A DNA stretch of 5,344 nt, taken from contig JAEXXR010000127.1 in the NCBI GenBank assembly GCA_023405705.1, positions 1 through 5,344 on the forward strand, read 5' to 3'. Shown piece after piece: positions 1-5,344 of this stretch (positions within the stretch are counted from its first letter, which is position 1; each line of letters starts with the position of its first letter). Source of the DNA: Actinomycetes bacterium (GTDB lineage Bacteria; Actinomycetota; Thermoleophilia; Solirubrobacterales; Solirubrobacteraceae). Under the pieces are notes generated by a model. It saw nothing but the letters and a program-made list of their open reading frames with translations, had not been told where the DNA came from and ran no database searches. Both the position numbers and the translations under genes were made by a program.

Positions 1-689
1 ACGCTCAGGAGCGAGCCCCAGTCGTAGCGCGGCTCCTGCACGCCGATGCCGAGGAAGCTCAGCGCCGAGGAGGACAGCAGCGCCGCGCTCGTCACCTGCG
101 CGAACTGGAGCGCCAGCGGCGAGGCGACGTTCGGCAGCACGTGCGCGGTCAGCAGCCGGCGACGCGAGACGCCGAGCGCCCGCGCCGCCGCGACGTACTC
201 CGAGCCGCCCGCGGCCGCGCCGAGCGTCACCGTCAGCCGCGCCGCGGCGGGGGCGATCGAGACGGCCAGCGCGACGACCATGCCGCCGAGGCTGGGGCCG
301 GAGATCGCGATCACGAGCAGGACGATCAGGATCGTCGGGAACGCGAGCGTCAGCGAGATCACGTTCGTGACGAAGCGGCGCACGCGGCCGCCGGCGACGA
401 CCGGGACCAGTCCGACGAGCACGCCGAGCGTGAAGCCGAGCACGGCGGTCACGACCGCGACCTCGAGCGAGAGGCGCGTCGCGACGAGCGTGCGCGCGAG
501 CATGTCGCGTCCGAGGCTGTCGGTGCCGAACGGGTGCGCGGCGGAGGCGCCGGCGTCGATCGCGAGCACGTCGACGTCCCCGGCTCTGCCGTCCCACAGC
601 AGCGGACCGAAGACCGCCAGCAGCACGAGCGCGGCGAAGCCGAGCAGCACGAGCGCGCGGCCGGGGGTAAGCCATGCGGGTCGCCGCAT
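1..689 (-). CDS. Peptide-type ABC transporter permease, DppC-like (C-terminus cut by window edge)
   Basis: This is the second membrane subunit of an oligopeptide/dipeptide/nickel-type ABC importer; with the DppB-like partner it would form the inner-membrane channel. The gene runs off the left edge, leaving 229 residues of a family that is usually about 280-300 long. Visible marks: a first hydrophobic segment at about residues 12-31, the family signature HPFGTDSLGRDML (52-64), further membrane segments at about 73-98, 112-131 and 134-152, and the EAA loop at 164-187 (EYV...ALG...HVLPN), which docks onto the ATPase and keeps its conserved Gly173. The SFLGIGVQEP stretch near 211-220 is typical of DppC. 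The ATG at 689 lies three bases past the dppB stop, with GAGGAGGG (704-697) seven bases upstream inside the last dppB codons, so translation is probably coupled. Substrate cannot be read from the permease. Confidence 0.93.
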   Translation of the reverse strand, partial: MRRPAWLTPGRALVLLGFAALVLLAVFGPLLWDGRAGDVDVLAIDAGASAAHPFGTDSLGRDMLARTLVATRLSLEVAVVTAVLGFTLGVLVGLVPVVAGGRVRRFVTNVISLTLAFPTILIVLLVIAISGPSLGGMVVALAVSIAPAAARLTVTLGAAAGGSEYVAAARALGVSRRRLLTAHVLPNVASPLALQFAQVTSAALLSSSALSFLGIGVQEPRYDWGSLLS

Positions 690-704
690 CGCTCAGCCCT
701 CCTC
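681..704 (-). promoter_or_regulatory. Ribosome binding site and coupled junction, DppB to DppC
   Basis: GAGGAGGG (704-697) lies in the last Glu-Glu-Gly codons of dppB, seven bases before the dppC ATG (689). The dppB TGA (695-693) sits between them, three bases from the ATG. It is a stronger Shine-Dalgarno than the otherwise near-identical upstream junction. Confidence 0.78.
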
Positions 705-1646
705 GCGCGTCAGCACGCGCGGGTCGAGGATCCCCAGCAGCACGTCGATCGCCAAGTTGACGACGAGCACGATGCTGCCGAGCAGCAGGACGATCGCCTG
801 CACCAACGGGTAGTCCTTGTCCTGGATCGCCTGCACGACCGCGGAGCCGAGGCCGGGCCAGGCGAACACGTTCTCGATCACGACCGTCCCGGCGAGACAG
901 CCGCCGAGGATCAGGCCGCTGAAGGTCAACGTCGCGGTCAGCGCGTTCGGCAGCGCGTGCCGCAGGTAGAGCGCTCGGTCGGGCAGCCGCTTGCCGCGCG
1001 CGACGCGCATGTACTCCTCGCCGAGCACGCCCGCCATCTCGACGCGGGCCATGCGCGCGAGCATCCCGACCGACAGCGCCGAGAAGGCGGCGACCGGCAG
1101 GACGTAGGAGGTCCAGCCTTCGTCGCCGGCGATCGGCAGCCAGCCGAGCGCCACGCCGAACAGCGCGACCAGACCGGTCGCGATCAGGTAGTCGGGCACG
1201 GAGATCATCAGACCGGTCGTGAACGAGAAGGCGCCCTGGGCCGCACGGTGTCGACCGCCGCGGCCCAGCACCGCCATCGCCATCCCCAGCGGGAGCCCGA
1301 CCAGCAGCGTGACGACGAACGTCGCGAGCGCGAGCCGCAGCGTCGCCGGGAAGCGGTCGCGGACGATCTCCGCGACCGGCTGCCCGGTGGCGAACGAGTT
1401 GCCGAGGTCACCCGTGAAGACGCCGCCGACGTAGCTGCGCAGCTGCGCCGGCAGCGGCTCGTCGAGGTGGAGCGTCGCACGCCGCGCCTCGACCTGACTC
1501 GCCTTCGCGGTCGGCCCGAGCCCGGCTCGCGCCGGGTCCCCCGGCACGAGGTGGGTGATCAGGAAGGTCGCGACGACGAGCGTCGCCAGCGACGCGATCA
1601 GCACGACCGTCCGCCACAGGGCGAATCGGATCCAGGTACGGCGCAT
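693..1646 (-). CDS. Peptide-type ABC transporter permease, DppB-like
   Basis: Inner-membrane permease subunit of an oligopeptide/dipeptide-type ABC importer, pairing with the DppC-like product that follows. The 317 residues match the usual family length. Features in order: an N-terminal membrane segment at about 13-33 followed by the HLVPGDPAR signature (32-40), a DLGNSF motif (80-85), membrane segments at about 101-127, 140-166, 180-200 and 238-257, the FAWPGLGSAVVQAI block (261-274), a last membrane segment at about 282-305 and the closing LDPRV. The EAA cytoplasmic loop is at 211-234. It is recognisable (EYM...RHALPN), but the normally conserved Gly is Arg220 (codon CGG). The ATG at 1646 is three bases past the binding-protein stop, with GAAGG (1658-1654) seven bases before it. 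None of its 23 Arg codons is AGA, unlike the gene before it. Confidence 0.95.
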   Translation of the reverse strand: MRRTWIRFALWRTVVLIASLATLVVATFLITHLVPGDPARAGLGPTAKASQVEARRATLHLDEPLPAQLRSYVGGVFTGDLGNSFATGQPVAEIVRDRFPATLRLALATFVVTLLVGLPLGMAMAVLGRGGRHRAAQGAFSFTTGLMISVPDYLIATGLVALFGVALGWLPIAGDEGWTSYVLPVAAFSALSVGMLARMARVEMAGVLGEEYMRVARGKRLPDRALYLRHALPNALTATLTFSGLILGGCLAGTVVIENVFAWPGLGSAVVQAIQDKDYPLVQAIVLLLGSIVLVVNLAIDVLLGILDPRVLTREEG

Positions 1647-1658
1647 CGGTCAGCCTTC
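1638..1658 (-). promoter_or_regulatory. Ribosome binding site and coupled junction, binding protein to DppB
   Basis: GAAGG (1658-1654) lies in the last codons of the binding-protein gene, whose TGA (1652-1650) is followed by three bases and then the dppB ATG (1646). This layout favours reinitiation by ribosomes finishing the upstream gene and fixes the dppB start. Confidence 0.75.
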
Positions 1659-3275
1659 GTGCATCCGGATGCTGGTCGGGACGATCCCGAGTCCGGAGAC
1701 CTCGAACGAGGTCGTGCCGTCGGTGAACCAGACGGTGTCGAGCGCGACCATCGGCACGACGTCGGCGGCGCCGACGAGCGCGGCCTCGGCCTCGTCCCAC
1801 TTGCGGCACGTCGCTTCCTCGCCGACGGTCGTGGCCGCCTCGGCGACCAGTCTGTCGTACGCCGCGTTCTCGACGTGGCCCCAGTTGGAGCCCTTCGGCG
1901 GCGTCGCGCCCGAGACGAACGGGACGAACTGCGACGGCGCGGTGGTGCCGACGTTGAGCAGCGGGAACGCGTCCCAGCTGCCGTCGGAGAGCGACTCGAC
2001 TGCCGGCCCCTCCGCCATCACGCGCGTCTCGACGTCGATGCCGAGATCACGCCAGCTCTGCGCGATCAGCTCGGTGCCGGCTCTCAGCGCCGTGCCGATA
2101 CCGGTCAAGCCGAGCATGCGGATCTCCAGCCGCTGGCCGTCCTTGACGCGGACGCCGTCGCCGCCCTTTCTCCAGCCCGCCTCGTCGAGCAGCTGCGCCG
2201 CGGCGCCGGGGTCGTAGGCCGGTATCGCGTCACCCTGCGCGGGCGCCGGACAGGGATTGAGCGCCGGGGCCATGATGCTGTCCCCGACCGTGCCCTTGCC
2301 GACCTTCGCGACCGACGCGCGGTCGGTCGCCATCGTCAGCGCTCTGCGCACCGCCGGGTCGGCGGCAGGCCGTCCGTCGGCCTCGTTGAAGAACATCTGC
2401 GTGATGCCGAGCGCCTTCGCGAGCGACGGCGCCTTCTGGGCGGTCAGGCGCGTCTGCTCGGAGCCGCGCACCACCGCCGCGGTCAGGTCGCCGCTGAGCA
2501 GCAGGTTCGCGCTGGTCGTCTCGTTCGGGACGACTCTCAGGACGAGTCTCGCCGGCGTCCCCGGGTCTGAGGTGGCGGCGCCGTCGGGACCCCATCTGTA
2601 GCCCTCGCGCACGTCGAAGGCGTAGTGGTCGTTTGGCACCGCTTCGCTGAGCACGAACGGGCCCGAGCCGCTCGTCTGGCGCTTGAGCAGCGAGCGGTCT
2701 CTGAGGCCTCTGCCGCAGACGATCGGGACGAAGCCGAGCGCCTGCAGCACGAAGGGCGTCGGTTCGCCGAAGCGGATCGTCAGTCTCCCGCGCGCGTCGT
2801 CGGCGGCGACTCTGTAGTCGAGCGTGCCGAGCGCGGGGTACTGGACGTCGGGGCTCTGGAAGTACTCGAGGTTCTGCCCGATCACCGACGGCGTGACGGG
2901 GCTGCCGTCGGAGCAGGTGACGTCGTCGCGGATCTGGAAGGTGACGACTCTCGGAGCGACTCTCCACCTGGTCGCGAGGTTGCCGACGATTCTGTTGTCC
3001 GCGTCCGGCACGACGACGAAGTCGTAGGCGAAGGTGAACAGCCGGGTCGCCTCCGACGTGATGTTCGTCGCCGGGTCCAGCGCGCCCGGGTCCGTGCCGA
3101 TCGCGTAGCTGAACGTCGCCCCCGCGGCCGGCGCGCCTCTGGGGTTCAGCGACGTCGCCGTCCCCGACGCGCCGGTCGACGAGCCGGAGTCACCACCGGA
3201 TGTGCCGCCGCAGCCCGCGATCGCGAGCACGGCGACCGACGGCAGCACCAGTGCCGCCGCGATGCGTCTCAACAT
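1650..3275 (-). CDS. ABC transporter solute-binding lipoprotein, SBP_bac_5 (DppA/OppA) family
   Basis: Extracytoplasmic binding protein that would deliver a peptide or related ligand to the DppB/DppC channel. The 541 residues fit the family. Residues 1-21 form a lipoprotein signal peptide (charged MLRR, hydrophobic core, lipobox IAGC) with Cys22 as the acylation site, followed by a Gly/Ser/Thr-rich tether (23-43). The mature domain shows family blocks: DPGALDPA (62-69), NLATRW (99-104), the SDGSPVT segment (122-128), GSGPFVL (203-209), the PAVRRALTMATDR stretch (307-319) and YDPGAAAQLLDEAGW (354-368). Four further Cys (121, 187, 342, 490) could pair as disulfides. Sixteen of 37 Arg codons are AGA, far above its neighbours. 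The signal peptide supports the ATG at 3275. The ligand is not predictable from sequence; dipeptides, oligopeptides, nickel complexes and opine-like compounds are all carried by this family. Confidence 0.93.
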   Translation of the reverse strand: MLRRIAAALVLPSVAVLAIAGCGGTSGGDSGSSTGASGTATSLNPRGAPAAGATFSYAIGTDPGALDPATNITSEATRLFTFAYDFVVVPDADNRIVGNLATRWRVAPRVVTFQIRDDVTCSDGSPVTPSVIGQNLEYFQSPDVQYPALGTLDYRVAADDARGRLTIRFGEPTPFVLQALGFVPIVCGRGLRDRSLLKRQTSGSGPFVLSEAVPNDHYAFDVREGYRWGPDGAATSDPGTPARLVLRVVPNETTSANLLLSGDLTAAVVRGSEQTRLTAQKAPSLAKALGITQMFFNEADGRPAADPAVRRALTMATDRASVAKVGKGTVGDSIMAPALNPCPAPAQGDAIPAYDPGAAAQLLDEAGWRKGGDGVRVKDGQRLEIRMLGLTGIGTALRAGTELIAQSWRDLGIDVETRVMAEGPAVESLSDGSWDAFPLLNVGTTAPSQFVPFVSGATPPKGSNWGHVENAAYDRLVAEAATTVGEEATCRKWDEAEAALVGAADVVPMVALDTVWFTDGTTSFEVSGLGIVPTSIRMHEG

Positions 3276-3351
3276 AGACTTGTCTCTCTTTCCTGACGGG
3301 TTGGTCGTGGGCCCCGCAGAGCCCGGTGCGTGACGGTCAGCTCACGGTGAA
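3276..3351 (-). other. 76-base gap between PLP enzyme and binding-protein genes
   Basis: The gap holds two adjacent odd palindromes, TGACGGTCA (3331-3339) and TCACGGTGA (3342-3350), just past the PLP enzyme stop, and a weak GGGC...GCCC hairpin at about 3310-3325 with no following T-run, so it is not an intrinsic terminator. A purine-rich tract AGGAAAGAGAGA (3294-3283) precedes the binding-protein ATG; its GAGAGA end is seven bases away and is the best ribosome binding site candidate. No convincing promoter is seen, which favours co-transcription with the PLP enzyme. Confidence 0.5.
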
Positions 3352-4557
3352 TCAGGAGAGGATGCCCGCGAGCACCTCGAGCGCGCGGTCAACGTCCACG
3401 CTGTCGTTGAACGCGTGGGCGGAGAAGCGCGATGCGCCGAAGCGCGGTGAGACGATCACCCCAGCGGCGTTCAACGCCATCGCGACCTCCTCGCCGTCGC
3501 GACCGGGGTAGCGCGCGCTGACGGTGCCGGCGTGCCCCTCCGGCGCGCGCGGCGTGAGCACCTCGGCGCCGAGCGCGTCGAGGCCGGCGATCAGGCGGTC
3601 GGCGAGCGCGCGATCGTGCGCCTCGATCCGCTCCACCCCGAGGTCGAGCACGTACTCGATCGAGCCGCCCAGCGCCTGTCCGGCGGTGTACGACATCGTC
3701 GAGAACTCCAGCCGTCGAGCCGACTCGGCGTACCGCAGCGTGCGCGCGTCGAGTTCATAGGGATCGGGGGTGCTGCGCCAGCCGACCAGCGCAGGCCGCC
3801 ACCCGTCGAGCACCTCGGGCCGGAGATACAGCAGGGCCGCGCCGAACGGGCCGCAGAGCCATTTGTACCCACCGGCGAACAGGACGTCGACCGGCGTCCG
3901 CTCGACGTCGATCTCGACCATCCCCGCCGACTGCGTGGCGTCGATCACGAGCTTCGCGTCGTGCGCTCTGGCGAGCTCCGAGAGCCGGCCCAGGTCGAGC
4001 ACCGCGCCGGTCGCGAACTGGACGTGGCTGACGCAGATGACGGAGGTTCTTTCGTCCACCAGCTCGGCGACGGCGTCGACCGACAGCGAGGCCGGGTCGT
4101 CGAAGGCGCGCACCAGTCGCACCTCCGCGCCGGTGTCCTCCGCCACCCGCACCCACGGGTAGACGACGCTCGGGAACTCGATGTCGATCGAGACGACATT
4201 GCTGCCGGCCGGCGGCTTGAGGTGCAGCGCGACCTGCGACAGCGCCTCGGTCGCGCTCGACGGGATCGCGACGAGGTCGGGATCCGCGTTGAGCAGACGC
4301 GCGCCGGCGAGGCGGGCCCGCTCCAGCACGCCGGTCTCCTGCTGCTCGTCGAACCAGGTCGTCCCGCGCGAGGCGATCTCGCGATCGAACTCGCGCGCGG
4401 CGTCCTGGACCGGCTGAGGGATCAGGCCGATCGAGGCCGAGTTCAGGTATGTCAGCTCCTCGAGCACGGGGAAGTCCGCGCGCGGAGCCAGCGCGGCGAG
4501 GGCGTCGCCCGCGGCGTTCCCGGTCGCGGCGTCGGATGAGGCGGCGTCAGCAGTCAT
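3352..4557 (-). CDS. Class V aminotransferase-fold PLP-dependent enzyme
   Basis: A cytoplasmic fold-type I PLP enzyme of the class V group, which includes cysteine desulfurases, isopenicillin N epimerase, kynureninase and EgtE-like lyases. At 401 residues it is of normal size. Residues 1-28 are an Ala/Asp-rich extension before the core opens at YLNSASIG (37-44). Expected active-site features are present: a phosphate-binding turn SSATEAL (100-106), SHVQFATG with His178 (177-184), VIDATQSAG with Asp206 and Gln209 (204-212), the Schiff-base Lys232 in GGYKWLCGPFG (229-239), and a C-terminal RFSAHAFN block with Arg377 as likely carboxylate binder. The ATG at 4557 is the first possible start after an in-frame stop at 4623-4621 and sits 11 bases after a good -10 box, so the message may be leaderless. 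It leads the transporter operon. The reaction (transaminase, epimerase, lyase or desulfurase) cannot be decided; the gene is not named. Confidence 0.92.
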   Translation of the reverse strand: MTADAASSDAATGNAAGDALAALAPRADFPVLEELTYLNSASIGLIPQPVQDAAREFDREIASRGTTWFDEQQETGVLERARLAGARLLNADPDLVAIPSSATEALSQVALHLKPPAGSNVVSIDIEFPSVVYPWVRVAEDTGAEVRLVRAFDDPASLSVDAVAELVDERTSVICVSHVQFATGAVLDLGRLSELARAHDAKLVIDATQSAGMVEIDVERTPVDVLFAGGYKWLCGPFGAALLYLRPEVLDGWRPALVGWRSTPDPYELDARTLRYAESARRLEFSTMSYTAGQALGGSIEYVLDLGVERIEAHDRALADRLIAGLDALGAEVLTPRAPEGHAGTVSARYPGRDGEEVAMALNAAGVIVSPRFGASRFSAHAFNDSVDVDRALEVLAGILS

Positions 4558-4570
4558 ATCGTTGAACGAT
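4558..4570. promoter_or_regulatory. Perfect 13-base palindrome, candidate operator
   Basis: ATCGTT-G-AACGAT is a perfect inverted repeat of six bases around one central base, directly abutting the start codon of the PLP enzyme. It covers the first two bases of that gene's -10 box and its predicted transcription start, and contains the candidate -35 box of the divergent peptidase gene. A dimeric regulator bound here could control both directions. No regulator gene lies in the window and I do not recognise the site as that of a named family. Confidence 0.45.
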
Positions 4571-4597
4571 CCTATCCTCCGATGTAACTTTCTGTCA
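4562..4597 (+). promoter_or_regulatory. Candidate promoter of the M20 peptidase gene
   Basis: Reading rightward, TTGAAC (4562-4567, five of six to TTGACA if read with one substitution at position 5 and one at 6 allowed, so moderate) is separated by 17 bases from TAACTT (4585-4590), which fits the loose actinobacterial TANNNT form. The predicted start near 4597 leaves an approximately 30-base leader without a Shine-Dalgarno before the ATG at 4627. It is weaker than the opposing promoter and occupies the same DNA. Confidence 0.42.
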
Positions 4598-4598
4598 A
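4562..4598 (-). promoter_or_regulatory. Predicted housekeeping-sigma promoter of the PLP enzyme/transporter operon
   Basis: Reading leftward, a perfect -35 box TTGACA (4598-4593) is followed by an 18-base spacer and the -10 box TAGGAT (4574-4569), which fits TANNNT and matches TATAAT at four of six positions. Transcription would begin near base 4562, only about five bases before the ATG at 4557, giving a nearly leaderless mRNA. GGAGG at 4580-4576 is too far from the ATG (18 bases) and lies upstream of the predicted start, so it is part of the promoter spacer rather than a ribosome binding site. Predicted from sequence alone. Confidence 0.7.
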
Positions 4599-4626
4599 CG
4601 CTCCTGTCACCTTCCGAATTTCAGCG

Positions 4627-5344
4627 ATGCTCGACGACCTCATCTCGTGGCTGCGAATCCCGTCTGTCTCCACCGGCGCCGCGGCCGACCCGCGCGCGCT
4701 GCGCGCCGCGGCCGAGTGGGCGCGACGGCGGATCACGCGCGCCGGCGGCGACGCGAGCCTCGTCGGGACCGGGCCGGCGCCGCTCGTGCACGGCCGCCTG
4801 CGCGCGACGCGCGCGCACGGCGGCGAGGTGCCGACGGTCCTGCTGTACGGCCACTACGACGTACAGGACCCGGGCAGCCCGGCCGCGTGGAGCGCGCCGC
4901 CGTTCGAGCCGCGGCTCCGCGACGGCCGCCTCTACGCCCGCGGCGCCTCTGACGACAAGGGCAACTTCCACGCGCTGCTGCACGCCGCGTGCGAGCTGCA
5001 TGCCGCCGGCGCGCTCCCGGTCGACGTCCGCGTCGTCGTCGAGGGTGAGGAAGAGAGCGGCGGCACGAGCTTCGCCGACTGGCTCGCCACCGACGCCGAG
5101 GGCGCGGACCTCGCCGTCGCCTTCGACGTGGCGATGGTCGACGAGCGCACGCCTGCGATCGCGCTCGGCCAGCGCGGGCTCGTCACCGCCGACGTCGCCG
5201 TCACGACGGCCGAGGCGCCGCTGCACTCCGGTCTCTACGGTGGTGCGGCCGCGAACGCCGCGCATGTGCTGCTGGCATTGCTGGCGCGCGTCGTGCCGGC
5301 GGCCGACGGGCAGCTCCCCGCGCCGCTGCGAACCGGCGCAGTGC
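4627..5344 (+). CDS. M20-family metallopeptidase, probable dipeptidase (C-terminus cut by window edge)
   Basis: N-terminal 239 residues of a cytoplasmic two-metal (normally zinc) M20 peptidase; the carnosinase/PepV-type branch is usually about 450 residues, so roughly half is missing. The catalytic set visible here is intact. His76 (metal) and Asp78 lie in YGHYDVQ, Asp109 (bridging metal ligand) in GASDDKG, Glu142 (general base) and Glu143 (metal) in EGEEESGG, and Asp167 (metal) in AFDVAM, followed by GQRGL. His200 of LHSGLYGG marks the start of the lid domain and in homologues completes the partner subunit's active site. The last metal-binding His lies beyond the edge. The DDKG and LHSG motifs favour a dipeptidase over ArgE or DapE, but the substrate is open. 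The ATG at 4627 is the only ATG, GTG or TTG after an in-frame TAA at 4585. No Shine-Dalgarno is visible. Transcribed divergently from the PLP enzyme. Confidence 0.93.
   Translation, partial: MLDDLISWLRIPSVSTGAAADPRALRAAAEWARRRITRAGGDASLVGTGPAPLVHGRLRATRAHGGEVPTVLLYGHYDVQDPGSPAAWSAPPFEPRLRDGRLYARGASDDKGNFHALLHAACELHAAGALPVDVRVVVEGEEESGGTSFADWLATDAEGADLAVAFDVAMVDERTPAIALGQRGLVTADVAVTTAEAPLHSGLYGGAAANAAHVLLALLARVVPAADGQLPAPLRTGAV

Noticed and set aside
46..813. A 255-codon open frame on the plus strand, rich in Ser, Thr, Ala and Arg
   Set aside because: Antisense shadow of the DppC-like and DppB-like genes with no recognisable domain or start signal.
141..2570. An 809-codon open frame on the plus strand, rich in Arg, Asp, Glu, Gln and His
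   Set aside because: It lies antisense to three well-supported transport genes and has low-complexity composition typical of the reverse frames of very GC-rich genes; no domain is recognisable.
3310..3325. GGGC/GCCC hairpin as a transcription terminator between the PLP enzyme and binding-protein genes
   Set aside because: The stem is only four pairs and no T-run follows on the coding strand, so it does not support an intrinsic terminator.
3532..4539. A 335-codon plus-strand open frame opposite the PLP enzyme gene
   Set aside because: Arg/Glu/Asp-rich antisense shadow; the opposite strand encodes all expected PLP-enzyme motifs.
3352..4557. Naming the PLP enzyme as isopenicillin N epimerase, EgtE or cysteine desulfurase
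   Set aside because: The visible motifs are common to the whole class V group; nothing in the sequence separates these activities.
4621..5265. A 214-codon minus-strand open frame opposite the peptidase gene
   Set aside because: The plus strand carries the complete set of M20 metal-binding motifs visible in this half; the antisense product has shadow-type composition.

Overview
The window comes from a very GC-rich genome whose genes end almost every codon in G or C, which points to a high-GC actinobacterium. The style would fit the Conexibacter/Solirubrobacter side of the phylum, but that placement is a guess. There are five protein-coding genes, two of them cut by the window edges. I found no RNA genes, insertion sequences, CRISPR arrays or intrinsic terminators.

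Layout. Four genes read leftward as one probable operon. In transcription order these are a class V PLP-dependent aminotransferase-fold enzyme (4557 to 3352), a lipoprotein solute-binding protein of the SBP_bac_5 family (3275 to 1650), a DppB-type permease (1646 to 693) and a DppC-type permease (689 to the left edge, C-terminus missing). One gene reads rightward from 4627 to the right edge: an M20-family metallopeptidase (dipeptidase type) whose C-terminus is missing. The only substantial non-coding stretches are a 76-base gap between the aminotransferase and binding-protein genes and a 69-base divergent promoter region between the aminotransferase and the peptidase.

How it may work together. 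The binding protein captures a peptide or peptide-like compound outside the cell and DppB/DppC form the membrane channel. The ATPase subunits are not in the window and are expected past the left edge. The M20 enzyme could then cleave an imported dipeptide, and the PLP enzyme could act on the released or intact amino-acid moiety. This uptake-and-breakdown reading is inferred from gene order; the actual substrate cannot be read from the sequence.

Most notable points. (1) The 69-base divergent region holds two predicted promoters lying on the same DNA, with a perfect 13-base palindrome over the -10/start of one and the -35 of the other. (2) The aminotransferase mRNA is predicted to be nearly leaderless. 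(3) The binding-protein gene uses AGA for 16 of 37 arginines, against 3 of 88 in the four neighbouring genes. (4) DppB carries Arg where the EAA loop normally has its conserved Gly. (5) The two cistron junctions around dppB are nearly the same 20-base sequence.
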